The translations under genes were made by a program, and so were the position numbers. A DNA stretch of 64,000 bases from Roseivivax sp. THAF197b. GTDB taxonomy: Bacteria; Pseudomonadota; Alphaproteobacteria; Rhodobacterales; Rhodobacteraceae. The DNA is taken from positions 1,787,501-1,851,500 of the forward strand of contig NZ_CP045318.1 of the NCBI RefSeq assembly GCF_009363255.1, given 5' to 3'. Under the pieces are notes generated by a model. That model was not told the DNA's origin. It worked only from the letters and a program-made list of their open reading frames with translations, and did not search any database. Shown one piece after another: positions 36,282 to 45,885 of the stretch (position 1 is its first letter; every line of letters starts with the position of its first letter).

Positions 36282-37172
36282 TTATTCCACGTTCTGAACC
36301 TGTTCGCGCATCTGGTCGATGAGCGTCTTCAATTCGAGACCCACTTCCGTCAGGGGCGCCGATTGCGCCTTGGAGCAGAGCGTATTGGCCTCACGGTTGA
36401 ATTCCTGCATCAGGAAATCGAGCTTGCGGCCCACAGCGCCGTCGGCCTCCAGCATGGCGCGGGCTGCCTCGACATGGGCGCGCAGGCGGTCGATCTCCTC
36501 GGTCACGTCGGCCTTGACGGCGATCATCGCGAGTTCCTGGGCGATCCGCGCCTCGTCGATGCCGTCGACATTCTCGGTCACGCGCGCAAGCTGGCTCCGC
36601 AGCCTTTCCGTCTGATCCGCCCTACGCGCCTCGGCCCGGCGCGCAGCCTCTTCGGTCAGCTCCGAAATGCGGACCAATTGGCCATCGAGGATCGCGCGCA
36701 GCGCCTGGCCTTCGGTCTCGCGCGCGGCCACGAAGGCTGCGAGGACCGTCTCGAAATCCGCCAGCAGCGCGGCACGCAGCGCGTCGATATCCGGCACGGG
36801 CTGGGTGTCTTCCATCACGCCGCGCAGACCCAGGATGTCGGTGGGCGACGGTGCCGTGAGGCTGACGCCCTGCACCCGCGCCTCCGCCTCGACGCTGCCG
36901 ATTGCGGCCAGCACGTCGCTCAGCACGTCGGAATTGACGCCAAGTTTTCCGGCGCCGCCATCGGCGGCCAGTTTCAGATTGACCGAGACGGAGCCCCGGG
37001 TGATGCGCGCCTGCAGCCCCTTGCGCAAGGCAGGCTCCAGCCCGTCGATCCAGTCCGGGACACGCATCCGCAGATCGAGCCCCTTGCCGTTCACCGACCG
37101 GATATCCCAACTCCAGCCGAAACCGTGTCCGGCCCCTTCGAGTGCGGCAAATCCCGTCATCGACTGGCGCAT
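36282..37172 (-). CDS. YicC-family endoribonuclease
   Basis: This is a 296-residue protein with the conserved N-terminus [29 protein letters not shown], and the C-terminal DUF1732 segment [20 protein letters not shown]. YicC proteins are RNA endonucleases in E. coli. The start at 37172 is supported by GAGGAG 9 bases upstream; the frame runs back to 37439 without support. yicC-gmk linkage is common. Confidence 0.93.
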   Translation of the reverse strand: MRQSMTGFAALEGAGHGFGWSWDIRSVNGKGLDLRMRVPDWIDGLEPALRKGLQARITRGSVSVNLKLAADGGAGKLGVNSDVLSDVLAAIGSVEAEARVQGVSLTAPSPTDILGLRGVMEDTQPVPDIDALRAALLADFETVLAAFVAARETEGQALRAILDGQLVRISELTEEAARRAEARRADQTERLRSQLARVTENVDGIDEARIAQELAMIAVKADVTEEIDRLRAHVEAARAMLEADGAVGRKLDFLMQEFNREANTLCSKAQSAPLTEVGLELKTLIDQMREQVQNVE

Positions 37173-37374
37173 CGTTGCGCGCTCCTCATCCCTTTGCGTC
37201 CGATATCGGCTACAGGAGCCCCGTCGGCATGGCAAGGTTTCGCCGGGATTAACCAAGCCGCGCGAAATGAGGCGCAATTTGGGCAAAATTGGCATAATTA
37301 AGGTTTTAGTAAGACTGATGAACACAGACTTAGGCATGGGGCTGCCTCGGCACTGCAAGAGACGGGAGAGAGCA

Positions 37375-38043
37375 ATGCTCGGCCGTGGAAAAGATGGACA
37401 AGACGTAATCCCGATGACCGGACGCGATCCGCATCGCAAGGCGCCCGCCCTGTCGGAGATCGAAACCTATTGGCAGGCCCTGAGCGCTGAACATGGCCTC
37501 GTGCCGCCGCGAAACGCGGTCGACCCGCGTGGCATGGACCGCGCCCTCGCCCATGCGTTCCTGATCCATCATATCGCGCCCGGCATCGGACGGTTGCGTG
37601 TTGCGGGCGCCCATCTCAACGAGGTGTCGGGCATGGAAGTGGCGGGCATGCCGCTTTCGGCGCTCTTCACCCCGGATGCGCGCGACGAGCTGTCCCACGG
37701 ATTGAAGGCGGTCTTCGACAACCCGGCGATCCTGCGGCTGCGCCTGCGCAGTATTGCGGGCTGGTCGCGCGGACCGATGAGTGCCGAGATGGTGATCCTC
37801 CCCCTGACCTGCGAAGCCGGTCACGTCGACCGCGCGCTGGGCGGCCTGGTCACGGAGGGCGCGATTGGCCGCACACCCCGGCGGTTCGGCATCACCGATC
37901 TGCAGATCGAGATCTTGCGCAAGCGGCCCGAGCGCCCCGCGCAGCCGACCCGCCCGAAACATTTCGCGGAAGAGCCCGCCCCTTTCACGCCGCGACCGCC
38001 AAAGCGCGCGCCGCATTTGCGGGTGGTCGTTTCAAACGACTGA
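37375..38043 (+). CDS. PAS-domain protein (PAS_5 type)
   Basis: This 222-residue protein matches the alphaproteobacterial PAS_5 family: SEIETYWQALSAEHGLVPPR, LIHHIAPGIGRLRVAGAHLN, MPLSALFTP and a C-terminal Pro/Arg-rich tail. It probably senses a small ligand or redox state; the output is unknown. ATG 37375 has GGGAGAG 4-10 bases upstream. It is divergent from yicC and followed by a bidirectional terminator. Confidence 0.85.
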   Translation: MLGRGKDGQDVIPMTGRDPHRKAPALSEIETYWQALSAEHGLVPPRNAVDPRGMDRALAHAFLIHHIAPGIGRLRVAGAHLNEVSGMEVAGMPLSALFTPDARDELSHGLKAVFDNPAILRLRLRSIAGWSRGPMSAEMVILPLTCEAGHVDRALGGLVTEGAIGRTPRRFGITDLQIEILRKRPERPAQPTRPKHFAEEPAPFTPRPPKRAPHLRVVVSND

Positions 38044-38087
38044 GTGCTGGGTCGCTATCGGCAAAAAACGCCTCTGAGGACATGAAA

Positions 38088-38122
38088 AAACGCCGCGCAT
38101 CCTCGCGCGGCGTTTCTGTTTT
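38088..38122. terminator. Bidirectional terminator between PAS gene and galU
   Basis: An 11-bp perfect stem AAACGCCGCGC/GCGCGGCGTTT with a 6-base loop (ATCCTC) is flanked by A-run and T-rich tracts, placed between two convergent genes. Confidence 0.9.
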
Positions 38123-38155
38123 GCGGATCGTTCGATCCATTCCGAAAGCTGAGGA

Positions 38156-39076
38156 TCACTCCGCCGCAGTCACCGCCACGTCCGCGGCTTCAACCGTGCG
38201 ACCGACAACCGCGTGGTACTCCGTATCCTCGGACGCCACAGCAAGCGTCGCCGACAGCATGCCCGCCTTCGAGCCGCAATCGTAACGCGTGCCGGTGAAG
38301 CGGAATCCGCAAAGTCCTTCGCCGTCCACGGCTTTCGCGATGGCATCGGTCAACTGGATTTCGCCACCGGCCCCCGGCGGCAGGCCCTCAAGGTCGTCGA
38401 AGATCTTGCCGGACAGCACATAACGACCGACCACCGCCTGACGCGAGGGCGCATCCTCGGGGGCCGGCTTTTCAACCATGCCCTTGGCGAGGATCAGCGC
38501 CCCGTCCCGGCCCGTCGCATCAAGCACACCGTAAGACGATACCGCCTCTTCATCGACCTGCATGGTCGCAACCATGTGGCCCGCCTTCTGCGGGTCATAG
38601 GCGTCGATCATCTCGGACAGGCATCCCGGCTCGCCCAGGATCAGATCGTCCGGCAGGATCACGGCCACCGGCCCCGGTAGGACATGATCCTTTGCGCACA
38701 GCACCGCATGGCCCAGACCCAGCGGTTCGTCCTGCATGACGAAGCGGATCTGCGTTTCGGATTCGTCGAGCGCGTTGTCGCTCAGCATGTCGGCAAGCCG
38801 CGCCTTGCCGCGCTCGCGCAGCGTGGCTTCCAGCTCCTCATCGGCGCGGACATACCGTTCGATCGCGGATTTGGAGGGATGGCTGACGAAAACCATGCGT
38901 TCGATCCCGGCGGCCCGCGCCTCGTCGATGGCGAACTGGATCAGCGGCGTATCGAGCACCGGCAGCAGCTCCTTCGGCGTGGCCTTGGTCGCGGGCAAGA
39001 ACCGCGTTCCCAACCCCGCCACGGGAAAGATTGCGGTGCGGACACGCGCGGTTTGGGCGGACGGATTGCGATCCAT
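38156..39076 (-). CDS. galU: UTP-glucose-1-phosphate uridylyltransferase
   Basis: This 306-residue nucleotidyltransferase makes UDP-glucose. The nucleotide loop is FPVAGLGTRFLPATKATPKE, with LGLGHAVLCAKDHV, VILPDDLIL, the Lys/Glu-rich VEKPAPEDAP and GGEIQLTDAI. GAGGAGA lies 7 bases before the ATG. UDP-glucose feeds envelope polysaccharide; the glucosylglycerol operon beyond uses ADP-glucose in known systems. Confidence 0.95.
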   Translation of the reverse strand: MDRNPSAQTARVRTAIFPVAGLGTRFLPATKATPKELLPVLDTPLIQFAIDEARAAGIERMVFVSHPSKSAIERYVRADEELEATLRERGKARLADMLSDNALDESETQIRFVMQDEPLGLGHAVLCAKDHVLPGPVAVILPDDLILGEPGCLSEMIDAYDPQKAGHMVATMQVDEEAVSSYGVLDATGRDGALILAKGMVEKPAPEDAPSRQAVVGRYVLSGKIFDDLEGLPPGAGGEIQLTDAIAKAVDGEGLCGFRFTGTRYDCGSKAGMLSATLAVASEDTEYHAVVGRTVEAADVAVTAAE

Positions 39077-39528
39077 TGTATGATCTCCTCAAATGCGTTG
39101 GGTCAGGCGAAACTGCCAGCGTGGCCAAAGCCTTCGCTACTGCAGAAAATAAGTCAAAAACCGTGCCACATGTTCCCATCGCACTGGGCGGAACCCGGCC
39201 CGAAATGAGCAAAGCATTGTAAAAGATATATATTTTGTCGATCCGCCGCCTGCGGCGCGTGTCCACCCGGACGTTCCGACCTTGTGCGGGCATGTCTCAC
39301 ATGATGGTCAGTGGTGTGTTTCAGGGCACGTCAGAAGACGAACGCACAGTTTTTAATCGCTCGAAAAATTGCAGCGCACCAATCGGATCAATGCGCTGCG
39401 TCATCTGGACACTGCGCCGCGACCCGCTAGCCTTAGCGCATATCGCATCACGAAAAGACCCGCCCAACGGGTCGTAATTCATGGACGGAAATACTCTGGC
39501 TTCTCGAAAATCCCCCCGCCCCGAAGGC
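39077..39528. other. Long intergenic region upstream of galU and the glucosylglycerol operon
   Basis: About 450 bases separate two divergent starts. No convincing reading frame is seen. An AT-rich patch (39217-39240, containing AAAGATATATATTTTG) could hold promoter elements for either side. A small hairpin GACCCG/CGGGTC at 39457-39473 sits just before gpsA and, on the minus strand, is followed by TTTT. Confidence 0.5.
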
Positions 39529-40638
39529 ATGACCACGCCGCGCTCGGCCAAACCCTATCGCCGCATTGCCGTCCTCGGCATGGGCAGTTGGGGCACGGCG
39601 CTTGCATCGGTTGCCGCAACAACGGGCTGCGCGGTCCGCCTCTGGGGACGGCGCGACGCGCTCGCAAAGGCCATCAACACCGAGCGACGCAACGTGGATT
39701 ACCTGCCCGACGCGCCCCTGCCGGAGGGGATCGAGGCGACCACCGACCTTGCCTATGCGCTGGCCGATGCCGAGGCCGTGCTTCTGGTCACGCCGTCGCG
39801 TACCTTGCGCAAAATGTGCGGTCAGATCCGCGCGCACCTGCCGAAAAACGTGCCCTTGGTGCTGGGCTGCAAGGGGATCGAGCAAGGCACGGGCTACCTG
39901 CTTTCCGCCCTCGTGGAGGAAGAGCTGCCCGGTCATCCTGTCGGCGCGCTCTCCGGCCCGACCTTCGCGAAAGAGACGGTTCTCGGACACCCCTCCGCCG
40001 CGACCATCGCCTTCGAATTCAGCTACAAGGATCGCCTGGCGCCGCAGGACAGCCCCGCCGCGCGGATGTCGGTCACCATGTCCTCTGCCGCATTCCGGCC
40101 CTATATCTCGGACGATCTGACCGGGGTTGAAATCGGCGGCGCGGTCAAGAACGTCATCGCCATCGCCTGCGGGATGATGACCGGTGCGGGCTTTGCCGAG
40201 AATACCCGCGCGGCATTGATCGCGCGCGGCATGGACGAGATGAAGTTCCTCGCCGAAGCCCTTGGCGGAAGACGAGAAACCGTCACCGGCCTCTCCGGCG
40301 CGGGCGATCTGACGCTGACCTGCTCTTCGCTCACATCGCGGAACATGTCGCTTGGCCACCAACTGGGTCAGGGCATTCCGCGCGATCAGTGTTTCGATGG
40401 CAAGAAGGTGGTCGTCGAGGGCGAAGTCAACGCCATCTCGGTCGTCGATCTGGCACGTCGGATCGGCGTGACGATGCCCATCTCCGAGGCGGTGCATGCC
40501 ATCCTGCATGAAGGCGCGGACCTGTCATCGACCTTCGTGGAGCTGTGGTCCCGCCCCATTGAAAGCGAGCCTCGCGCCTTGTCCATCGAACTTGATCATC
40601 CCGCATCCCGGCCCGCATCCCGAAAGGAGCGTACATGA
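39529..40638 (+). CDS. gpsA: Glycerol-3-phosphate dehydrogenase [NAD(P)+]
   Basis: This enzyme of about 369 residues reduces dihydroxyacetone phosphate to sn-glycerol 3-phosphate. The Rossmann motif is VLGMGSWGTALA. LGCKGIEQGTGYL, LSGPTFAKE and the catalytic Lys in GGAVKNVIAIACGM are GpsA signatures. ATG 39529 has GAAGG close upstream; ATG 39481 adds 16 unremarkable residues. Its stop overlaps the HAD phosphatase start (ATGA). Coupling to ggpS suggests a dedicated supply of glycerol 3-phosphate as glucosyl acceptor rather than phospholipid synthesis. Confidence 0.92.
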   Translation: MTTPRSAKPYRRIAVLGMGSWGTALASVAATTGCAVRLWGRRDALAKAINTERRNVDYLPDAPLPEGIEATTDLAYALADAEAVLLVTPSRTLRKMCGQIRAHLPKNVPLVLGCKGIEQGTGYLLSALVEEELPGHPVGALSGPTFAKETVLGHPSAATIAFEFSYKDRLAPQDSPAARMSVTMSSAAFRPYISDDLTGVEIGGAVKNVIAIACGMMTGAGFAENTRAALIARGMDEMKFLAEALGGRRETVTGLSGAGDLTLTCSSLTSRNMSLGHQLGQGIPRDQCFDGKKVVVEGEVNAISVVDLARRIGVTMPISEAVHAILHEGADLSSTFVELWSRPIESEPRALSIELDHPASRPASRKERT

Positions 40639-41411
40639 CGCAACCGCCCCCCATCTCCACCGCTTTGCATGAGCGCCGCTTCGTTCTGGCCACCGATCTC
40701 GACGGCACGTTTCTGGGCGGATCGGACGCGGATCGGAAGCGCCTATACGACTGGATCGAAGCCCATCGCGAAACCATCGGCCTCGTTTTCGTCACCGGGC
40801 GCGATCCCGCCTTCATCCGCACGCTCTGCGACAGTGGCGTACCCTGGCCGGAATACGTGATCGGGGATGTCGGCACGACCATCGCCAAGGTCGTGGACAA
40901 GGACATCACGCCGATTGCAGAACTTGAAGAAGAGATCGCAAGCCTCTGGAATGATGGCGGTCCTGCCGTGCGGGCGGCCCTTGAGGGGCATCCCGGCCTC
41001 ATCCTGCAGCCGACATCCTTCAGGTATCGGGTGAGCTATGATCTGCAACCCTCTGATTTTGATGACTCAGCAAAAACCCTGGTCACGGATCTGGGCCATG
41101 ATTGGCTGATCTCCGACAACAAGTATTTCGACGTCCTGCCGCGCGGCGTCTCCAAGGGCCCGTCCCTGCGCCGCTTCGTGGCGCACATGAACATCCCCGA
41201 GAAGCGCGTCCTCGCGGCGGGCGACACGTTAAACGATGCCTCGATGCTGGAATGCGGCCTGCCCGCCGTCGCGGTCGGCGGCTCTGAGGCCGCTTTGCTC
41301 GACCGGGTCGGGCATCTCGATCACGTACACAAGGCCACCGCGATCGGCGCGGGCGGCATTCTGGAAGCAGTGGGCGCGATGGATCTCCATCCCGTCCCGG
41401 AGGGCGTTTGA
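40635..41411 (+). CDS. HAD-IIB phosphatase, probable glucosylglycerol-phosphate phosphatase
   Basis: This 258-residue HAD hydrolase has motif I DLDGTFLGG, motif II VFVTGRDP, the Lys in SKGPSLRR and motif IV AAGDTLNDASML. It resembles sucrose-phosphatase-type enzymes. Context, between gpsA and ggpS with no gaps, predicts removal of phosphate from glucosylglycerol phosphate. This differs from cyanobacteria, where GgpP belongs to another protein family, so the assignment is inference. AAAGGAG precedes the start; the TGA abuts the ggpS ATG. Confidence 0.8.
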   Translation: MTQPPPISTALHERRFVLATDLDGTFLGGSDADRKRLYDWIEAHRETIGLVFVTGRDPAFIRTLCDSGVPWPEYVIGDVGTTIAKVVDKDITPIAELEEEIASLWNDGGPAVRAALEGHPGLILQPTSFRYRVSYDLQPSDFDDSAKTLVTDLGHDWLISDNKYFDVLPRGVSKGPSLRRFVAHMNIPEKRVLAAGDTLNDASMLECGLPAVAVGGSEAALLDRVGHLDHVHKATAIGAGGILEAVGAMDLHPVPEGV

Positions 41412-42896
41412 ATGGGCAGCGATCTTGTTATCGTCTATCACCGGCAACCCTATGAAGAGGTTGTGGAAAACGGCAAAACGGTTTTTCGGGAAAACAAGAG
41501 CCCGAACGGCATTGTACCCACGCTCAAAAGCTTCTTCGGACGCGTGGAGAACGCGGCCTGGGTGGCCTGGAAAGAAGCCGAGGACGTCACCAATCCCGGC
41601 TTTGATCGGGTCATCGAGATCGAGGACAGTTTCGGAAAATACACCGTCTCGCGCCTGCCTCTGACGGCGGCTGATGTCAGCAGCTTCTACCATGTCACCT
41701 CGAAAGAGGCGTTCTGGCCGATCCTGCACGGTTTCAAGGACAAGTATAATTACGACCCGGTCGATTGGGGCACGTTCCGCAAGGTGAACCAGGCCTTCGC
41801 GGAGGCCGCCGCGGCGGAAGCGGCCAAGAATGCCTCCGTCTGGGTGCATGATTACAACCTCTGGCTCGTGCCCGGCTACCTGCGCCAGATGCGCCCGGAC
41901 CTGCGCATCTCCTTCTTTCACCACACGCCCTTCCCGGCCGCCGATATCTTCAACATCCTGCCTTGGCGGGGCGAGATCGTGGACAGCCTTCTGGCCTGCG
42001 ACGTGGTGGGTTTCCACATCCCGCGCTATGCGTCGAATTTCGTGTCGGTCGTCCGCTCGCAATATGATGTGGGCGATGTGCCGCGCGTGACCGTCGGCGA
42101 CGATTTCATCTCTGAGGGCTCGGCGCTGTCGGACCGCACGCAGCCCGTGAAGATCAAGACACCCGACCGCGATGTCCTGCTGGGCGTCACGCCCGTGGGG
42201 GTCGACACGGATTACATCGCGGATGTCACGGCGCGCGAACAGACCCACAAGCGGGCGGCGGAGATCCGGGAAGAGCTGGGCGATGCGAAACTGGTCCTGT
42301 CCGTCGGGCGCACCGATTACACCAAGGGTGGCGCGGAGCAGCTTCTGACCTTCGAGCGGTTCCTCGAAAAGCACGAAGACATGCGCGACAAGGTGCGGCT
42401 CTTGCACGTCTCGGTGCCCGCCAACCGCAACATGACGGTCTATGCGGAAATCCAGGACGAGATCGAACAGATCGCAGGCCGCATCAATGGCCGGTTCGGG
42501 AAGTTCAACTCGAACCCCGTCTCGCTGATCTCCCGCGCGATCCCGTTCGAGAACCTCGTCGCCTATTACAGGGTGGCCGATGTGGCCTGGATCACGCCGC
42601 TGGCCGATGGCATGAACCTCGTTTGTAAGGAATTCGCGGCGGCGCGGGATGACGAGGACGGCGTGCTGATCCTGTCGGAATTCGCGGGCGCCGCGATAGA
42701 GCTCGGCTCCGCGGTCCTGACCAATCCCTACAGCCACAAGAACATGGATCACGCCATCGAGACCGCGCTCGCCATGAGCCCGGAGAACCGCAAAAGCCGG
42801 ATGGTGGAGCTGCGCCGACAGGTCCACACCTACAACACGGCGCGATGGGCGCAGGATCAGCTGGCCTTGCTGTCACCCGAAGATTTTGGCGACTGA
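41412..42896 (+). CDS. ggpS: Glucosylglycerol-phosphate synthase
   Basis: This 494-residue GT20 glucosyltransferase transfers glucose from ADP-glucose to glycerol 3-phosphate. The N-terminus [18 protein letters not shown], then [14 protein letters not shown], closely follows cyanobacterial GgpS and not OtsA. Catalytic-core motifs are [42 protein letters not shown] (Arg and Lys for phosphate) and [15 protein letters not shown]. Length matches the cyanobacterial enzyme (about 500). GGAGGG lies 7 bases before the ATG. It is the key enzyme for the osmolyte glucosylglycerol. Confidence 0.92.
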   Translation: MGSDLVIVYHRQPYEEVVENGKTVFRENKSPNGIVPTLKSFFGRVENAAWVAWKEAEDVTNPGFDRVIEIEDSFGKYTVSRLPLTAADVSSFYHVTSKEAFWPILHGFKDKYNYDPVDWGTFRKVNQAFAEAAAAEAAKNASVWVHDYNLWLVPGYLRQMRPDLRISFFHHTPFPAADIFNILPWRGEIVDSLLACDVVGFHIPRYASNFVSVVRSQYDVGDVPRVTVGDDFISEGSALSDRTQPVKIKTPDRDVLLGVTPVGVDTDYIADVTAREQTHKRAAEIREELGDAKLVLSVGRTDYTKGGAEQLLTFERFLEKHEDMRDKVRLLHVSVPANRNMTVYAEIQDEIEQIAGRINGRFGKFNSNPVSLISRAIPFENLVAYYRVADVAWITPLADGMNLVCKEFAAARDDEDGVLILSEFAGAAIELGSAVLTNPYSHKNMDHAIETALAMSPENRKSRMVELRRQVHTYNTARWAQDQLALLSPEDFGD

Positions 42897-42995
42897 TCCG
42901 CACGTGCCGGGCCGCGCCGCGTGTCTCCTCGGACCATCCGAGGGCGCGGCGCGCGCAGCACTCTGGGCCCGAGGACAGTGATCGATGCGGCGTCC

Positions 42996-44189
42996 ATGAT
43001 GCGCCGGAACGTCGTGCGCTATCCGTGGTTCAAGGCGGCGCAGAACCTGCTCTTCTGGCAAGCCACCTGGTTTCTCTACTTCCAGCAGGCGCTGACCCCG
43101 GCAGAAGCGATCCTGCTCTATGCCGTCTACGATGTGTCGGCCACGCTTCTCGAAGTGCCCTCGGGCGTCATGTCCGACCGGTTGGGGCGGCGCGTCACGC
43201 TGGTTTTGTCCGCGCTGAGCATGGCCGCGGGGGCTGCCCTGCTGGGTCTGGGCGGCGAATTCGCGCTCTTCGTGGCGGGTCAGGCGCTTCTGGGCGCGGG
43301 CATGGCCTTCGCCTCCGGCACCGACAGCTCCTTCCTCTACGAGTCGCTGCAAGCGAACGGCGAGGAGGCCTCGATCGAGGCCGAGGAGCTGCGCGCCTGG
43401 CGCTTCTCCTTCGCGGCCCTTCTGGTCTCGGCGCCCTTGGGCGGGCTTGCGGCGCTTTGGTCGCTGGCCCTGCCGTTCTGGTTGTCCGCGGCCGCCTCGG
43501 GCCTTGCGCTGATCATAGCGGCACGCTTCGTCGATCCGCCGCGTCTGCGCCGCGATGCGCTGCATCCGCAATCCCAATGGGGCGCGATCCGGCAGGCCTT
43601 CCGCGATCCGGTGCTGGTCTGGATCTTCGTGCTCGCGGTCCTGATGTATGGCTACAGCCACCTGCCCTTCATTTTCGGCCAACCCTTTATTGAGACGGCC
43701 CTGGACAGGTTTGGCCTTTCAGAGGACGCCCCCCTGGTTAGCGGTCTGATCACCGCTCTGATGATGGCCGTCTCGCTGCTCGCCTCCCTGGCCGCCCCGC
43801 GCCTGCGCAAGGCCTTCGGTCTGGCGGCCGTTCTGCTCTTTGCCTTCGGGCTGCAAATCGCGCTCATCTCTACCTTGGCGCTGACGGGGTCATTACTTGC
43901 GATCCTTGCCCTCACGCTGCGCATGGTGCCGGACGCCTTTTCCCGGCCCTTCCTCCTCGCGCATATTCAGCCACGCCTCGAGGGCGAAGGCCGCGCGACC
44001 TACCTTTCGATCCAGAGCCTTGTCGGGCGGCTCGCTTTCGCGGCCTCGCTCTATCTGGCAGCGGGTGGGGCCTCCGGCGCCGATGCGATGCCTCATAACG
44101 AGATTGCGATGATCCTTGGCCTCTATGCCGCGATTGGCGGCGTGGCGCTGATTGTTCTCGCGCTGACCGCGCGGCGCGCAGGCATCTGA
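42996..44189 (+). CDS. MFS transporter
   Basis: This is a major-facilitator permease of about 397 residues with 12 helices. The family loop between helices 2 and 3 is GVMSDRLGRRVTLV. The start is uncertain: ATG 42996/42999 or GTG 42978; GAGGA at 42971 favours neither clearly. It follows ggpS by about 100 bases on the same strand and may export or import the solute or an unrelated compound. Substrate unknown. A terminator follows. Confidence 0.8.
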   Translation: MMRRNVVRYPWFKAAQNLLFWQATWFLYFQQALTPAEAILLYAVYDVSATLLEVPSGVMSDRLGRRVTLVLSALSMAAGAALLGLGGEFALFVAGQALLGAGMAFASGTDSSFLYESLQANGEEASIEAEELRAWRFSFAALLVSAPLGGLAALWSLALPFWLSAAASGLALIIAARFVDPPRLRRDALHPQSQWGAIRQAFRDPVLVWIFVLAVLMYGYSHLPFIFGQPFIETALDRFGLSEDAPLVSGLITALMMAVSLLASLAAPRLRKAFGLAAVLLFAFGLQIALISTLALTGSLLAILALTLRMVPDAFSRPFLLAHIQPRLEGEGRATYLSIQSLVGRLAFAASLYLAAGGASGADAMPHNEIAMILGLYAAIGGVALIVLALTARRAGI

Positions 44190-44214
44190 GAGACGCCGAG
44201 CGCGCGACATGAAA

Positions 44215-44240
44215 AAGGCCGACCCAATCGGATCGGCCTT
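44215..44240. terminator. Bidirectional terminator between MFS gene and DAHP synthase
   Basis: An 8-bp stem AAGGCCGA/TCGGCCTT around a 10-base loop lies between two convergent stops. The plus-strand flank is only moderately T-rich (CCCGTTCTTT); on the minus strand a TTTTTC run follows. Confidence 0.8.
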
Positions 44241-44272
44241 CCCGTTCTTTACCGTAAAAAAACGACTGGCGA

Positions 44273-45640
44273 TCAGCCGTTCACTGCCGCCTTCGCCTCG
44301 CGGTACGCGGTCAGTTCCTCGGCTACGAGGAACGCGAGTTCGAGAGATTGGGACGCGTTGAGGCGCGGATCGCAGGCCGTGTGATAGCGGTCCGACAGGT
44401 TCTCGTCCGAGACCGCATAGACACCGCCGGTGCATTCGGTGACGTCTTGACCGGTCATCTCGAAATGCACACCGCCGGGGATCGTGCCCTCGGCCTTGTG
44501 CACCGCGAAGAAGTCCCGCACTTCGCGCAGCACCGCATCGAAGGGTCGGGTCTTGTAGCCCGATTGGCTCTTGATCGTGTTGCCATGCATCGGGTCGCAC
44601 ACCCAGGTGACGTTCGCGCCCTCTTCGCGCACCGCCTGGATCAGGCGCGGCAGGTTTTCACCGACCTTGCCCGCACCGAAGCGCGCGATGAGCGTGAGCC
44701 GCCCCTCTTCGTTGGCGGGGTTCAGCTTCTGCATCAGGACCTTCAGATCCTCCGCCGTGGTCGTCGGGCCACATTTCAGGCCGATCGGGTTCAGCACGCC
44801 GCGCGCGAATTCCACATGCGCGCCGTCAGGCTGCCGCGTGCGGTCGCCGATCCAGATCATGTGACCGGACCCCGCGAGCCACTTGCCGGACGTGGAATCG
44901 AGACGGCACAAGGCCTCCTCATATTCCAGCAGCAGCGATTCGTGGCTGGTGTAGAAATCCACGGTCTTGAGGTTGTGGTTCGTTTCGCTTTCGAGGCCCG
45001 CCGCCTTCATGAAATCGAGCGTGTCGGAGATCCGGCTCGCCATTTCGCGGTACTTCAAAGCCTCGTCGGCATCGGTGAAGCCCAGCGTCCAGGCATGGAC
45101 CTGGTGCACATCGGCATAACCGCCCGTCGAGAAGGCGCGCAGCAGATTCAGCGTGGCCGCTGCCTGTGTGTAGGCCTGCAGCATCTTCTGCGGATCGGGG
45201 ATCCGCGCCTCGGCGGTGAAGGGCAGATCGTTGATGATGTCGCCGCGGTAGGAGGGCAGTTCCACACCATCCACCGTCTCCGTCGGCGCAGAGCGGGGCT
45301 TGGCGAACTGACCGGCCATCCGGCCCACCTTCACCACCGGAACCTTGGCGCCGTAGGTCAGCACCATCGCCATCTGCAACATGACCTTGAACGTGTCACG
45401 GATGCTGTCGGCGGAGAACTGGTCGAAGGCCTCGGCGCAATCGCCCCCCTGGAGCAGGAACGCCTCACCCCGGCCCGCGGCGCCAAGCTGTGTCTTGAGC
45501 GAGCGCGCCTCGCCCGCAAAAACGAGCGGCGGATATTTTGCAAGCTGGGCCTCCACGGCCTCCAGCGCAGCCTGATCCGTATAATCCGGCATCTGCACCC
45601 GGGGCTTCTGCCGCCACGTTGTCTTCTGCCAATCGCTCAT
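44273..45640 (-). CDS. 3-deoxy-7-phosphoheptulonate synthase, class II
   Basis: This 455-residue enzyme starts the shikimate pathway, condensing PEP and erythrose 4-phosphate. The plant-like class II is shown by its length and by [39 protein letters not shown]-type [32 protein letters not shown] and CDPMHGNT, which include the metal-binding Cys, His, Glu and Asp. A GGAGAAAG site precedes the ATG. It is monocistronic, divergent from the GlxA-type regulator. Confidence 0.95.
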   Translation of the reverse strand: MSDWQKTTWRQKPRVQMPDYTDQAALEAVEAQLAKYPPLVFAGEARSLKTQLGAAGRGEAFLLQGGDCAEAFDQFSADSIRDTFKVMLQMAMVLTYGAKVPVVKVGRMAGQFAKPRSAPTETVDGVELPSYRGDIINDLPFTAEARIPDPQKMLQAYTQAAATLNLLRAFSTGGYADVHQVHAWTLGFTDADEALKYREMASRISDTLDFMKAAGLESETNHNLKTVDFYTSHESLLLEYEEALCRLDSTSGKWLAGSGHMIWIGDRTRQPDGAHVEFARGVLNPIGLKCGPTTTAEDLKVLMQKLNPANEEGRLTLIARFGAGKVGENLPRLIQAVREEGANVTWVCDPMHGNTIKSQSGYKTRPFDAVLREVRDFFAVHKAEGTIPGGVHFEMTGQDVTECTGGVYAVSDENLSDRYHTACDPRLNASQSLELAFLVAEELTAYREAKAAVNG

Positions 45641-45885
45641 TTTCTTTCTCCAAGCTCAAACGCGGCCCGTCCCGCCGCGCGCCGGTCTTAACGGATCGGC
45701 CCCATCGTGGCCATATCCAAAACGCGCCGCGTCCCTTTGGCCTGACCGACCCGACCCAACCTGACTTGCTGTCGCCGTTTTCGGAACGCTCCAGGACCGT
45801 GCCTTCTTGACGCGCAAGGCGAGTTCTGAATTGTGGATTGACCAACCGGGCGCGGCGGGACGCGCGGTCATTTTCGAGGTCGCCG

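Noticed and set aside
39457..39473. Hairpin GACCCG/CGGGTC with TTTT on the minus strand just before gpsA.
   Set aside because: A 6-bp stem upstream of a plus-strand gene with no minus-strand gene ending there is not enough to call a terminator; mentioned only in the intergenic entry.
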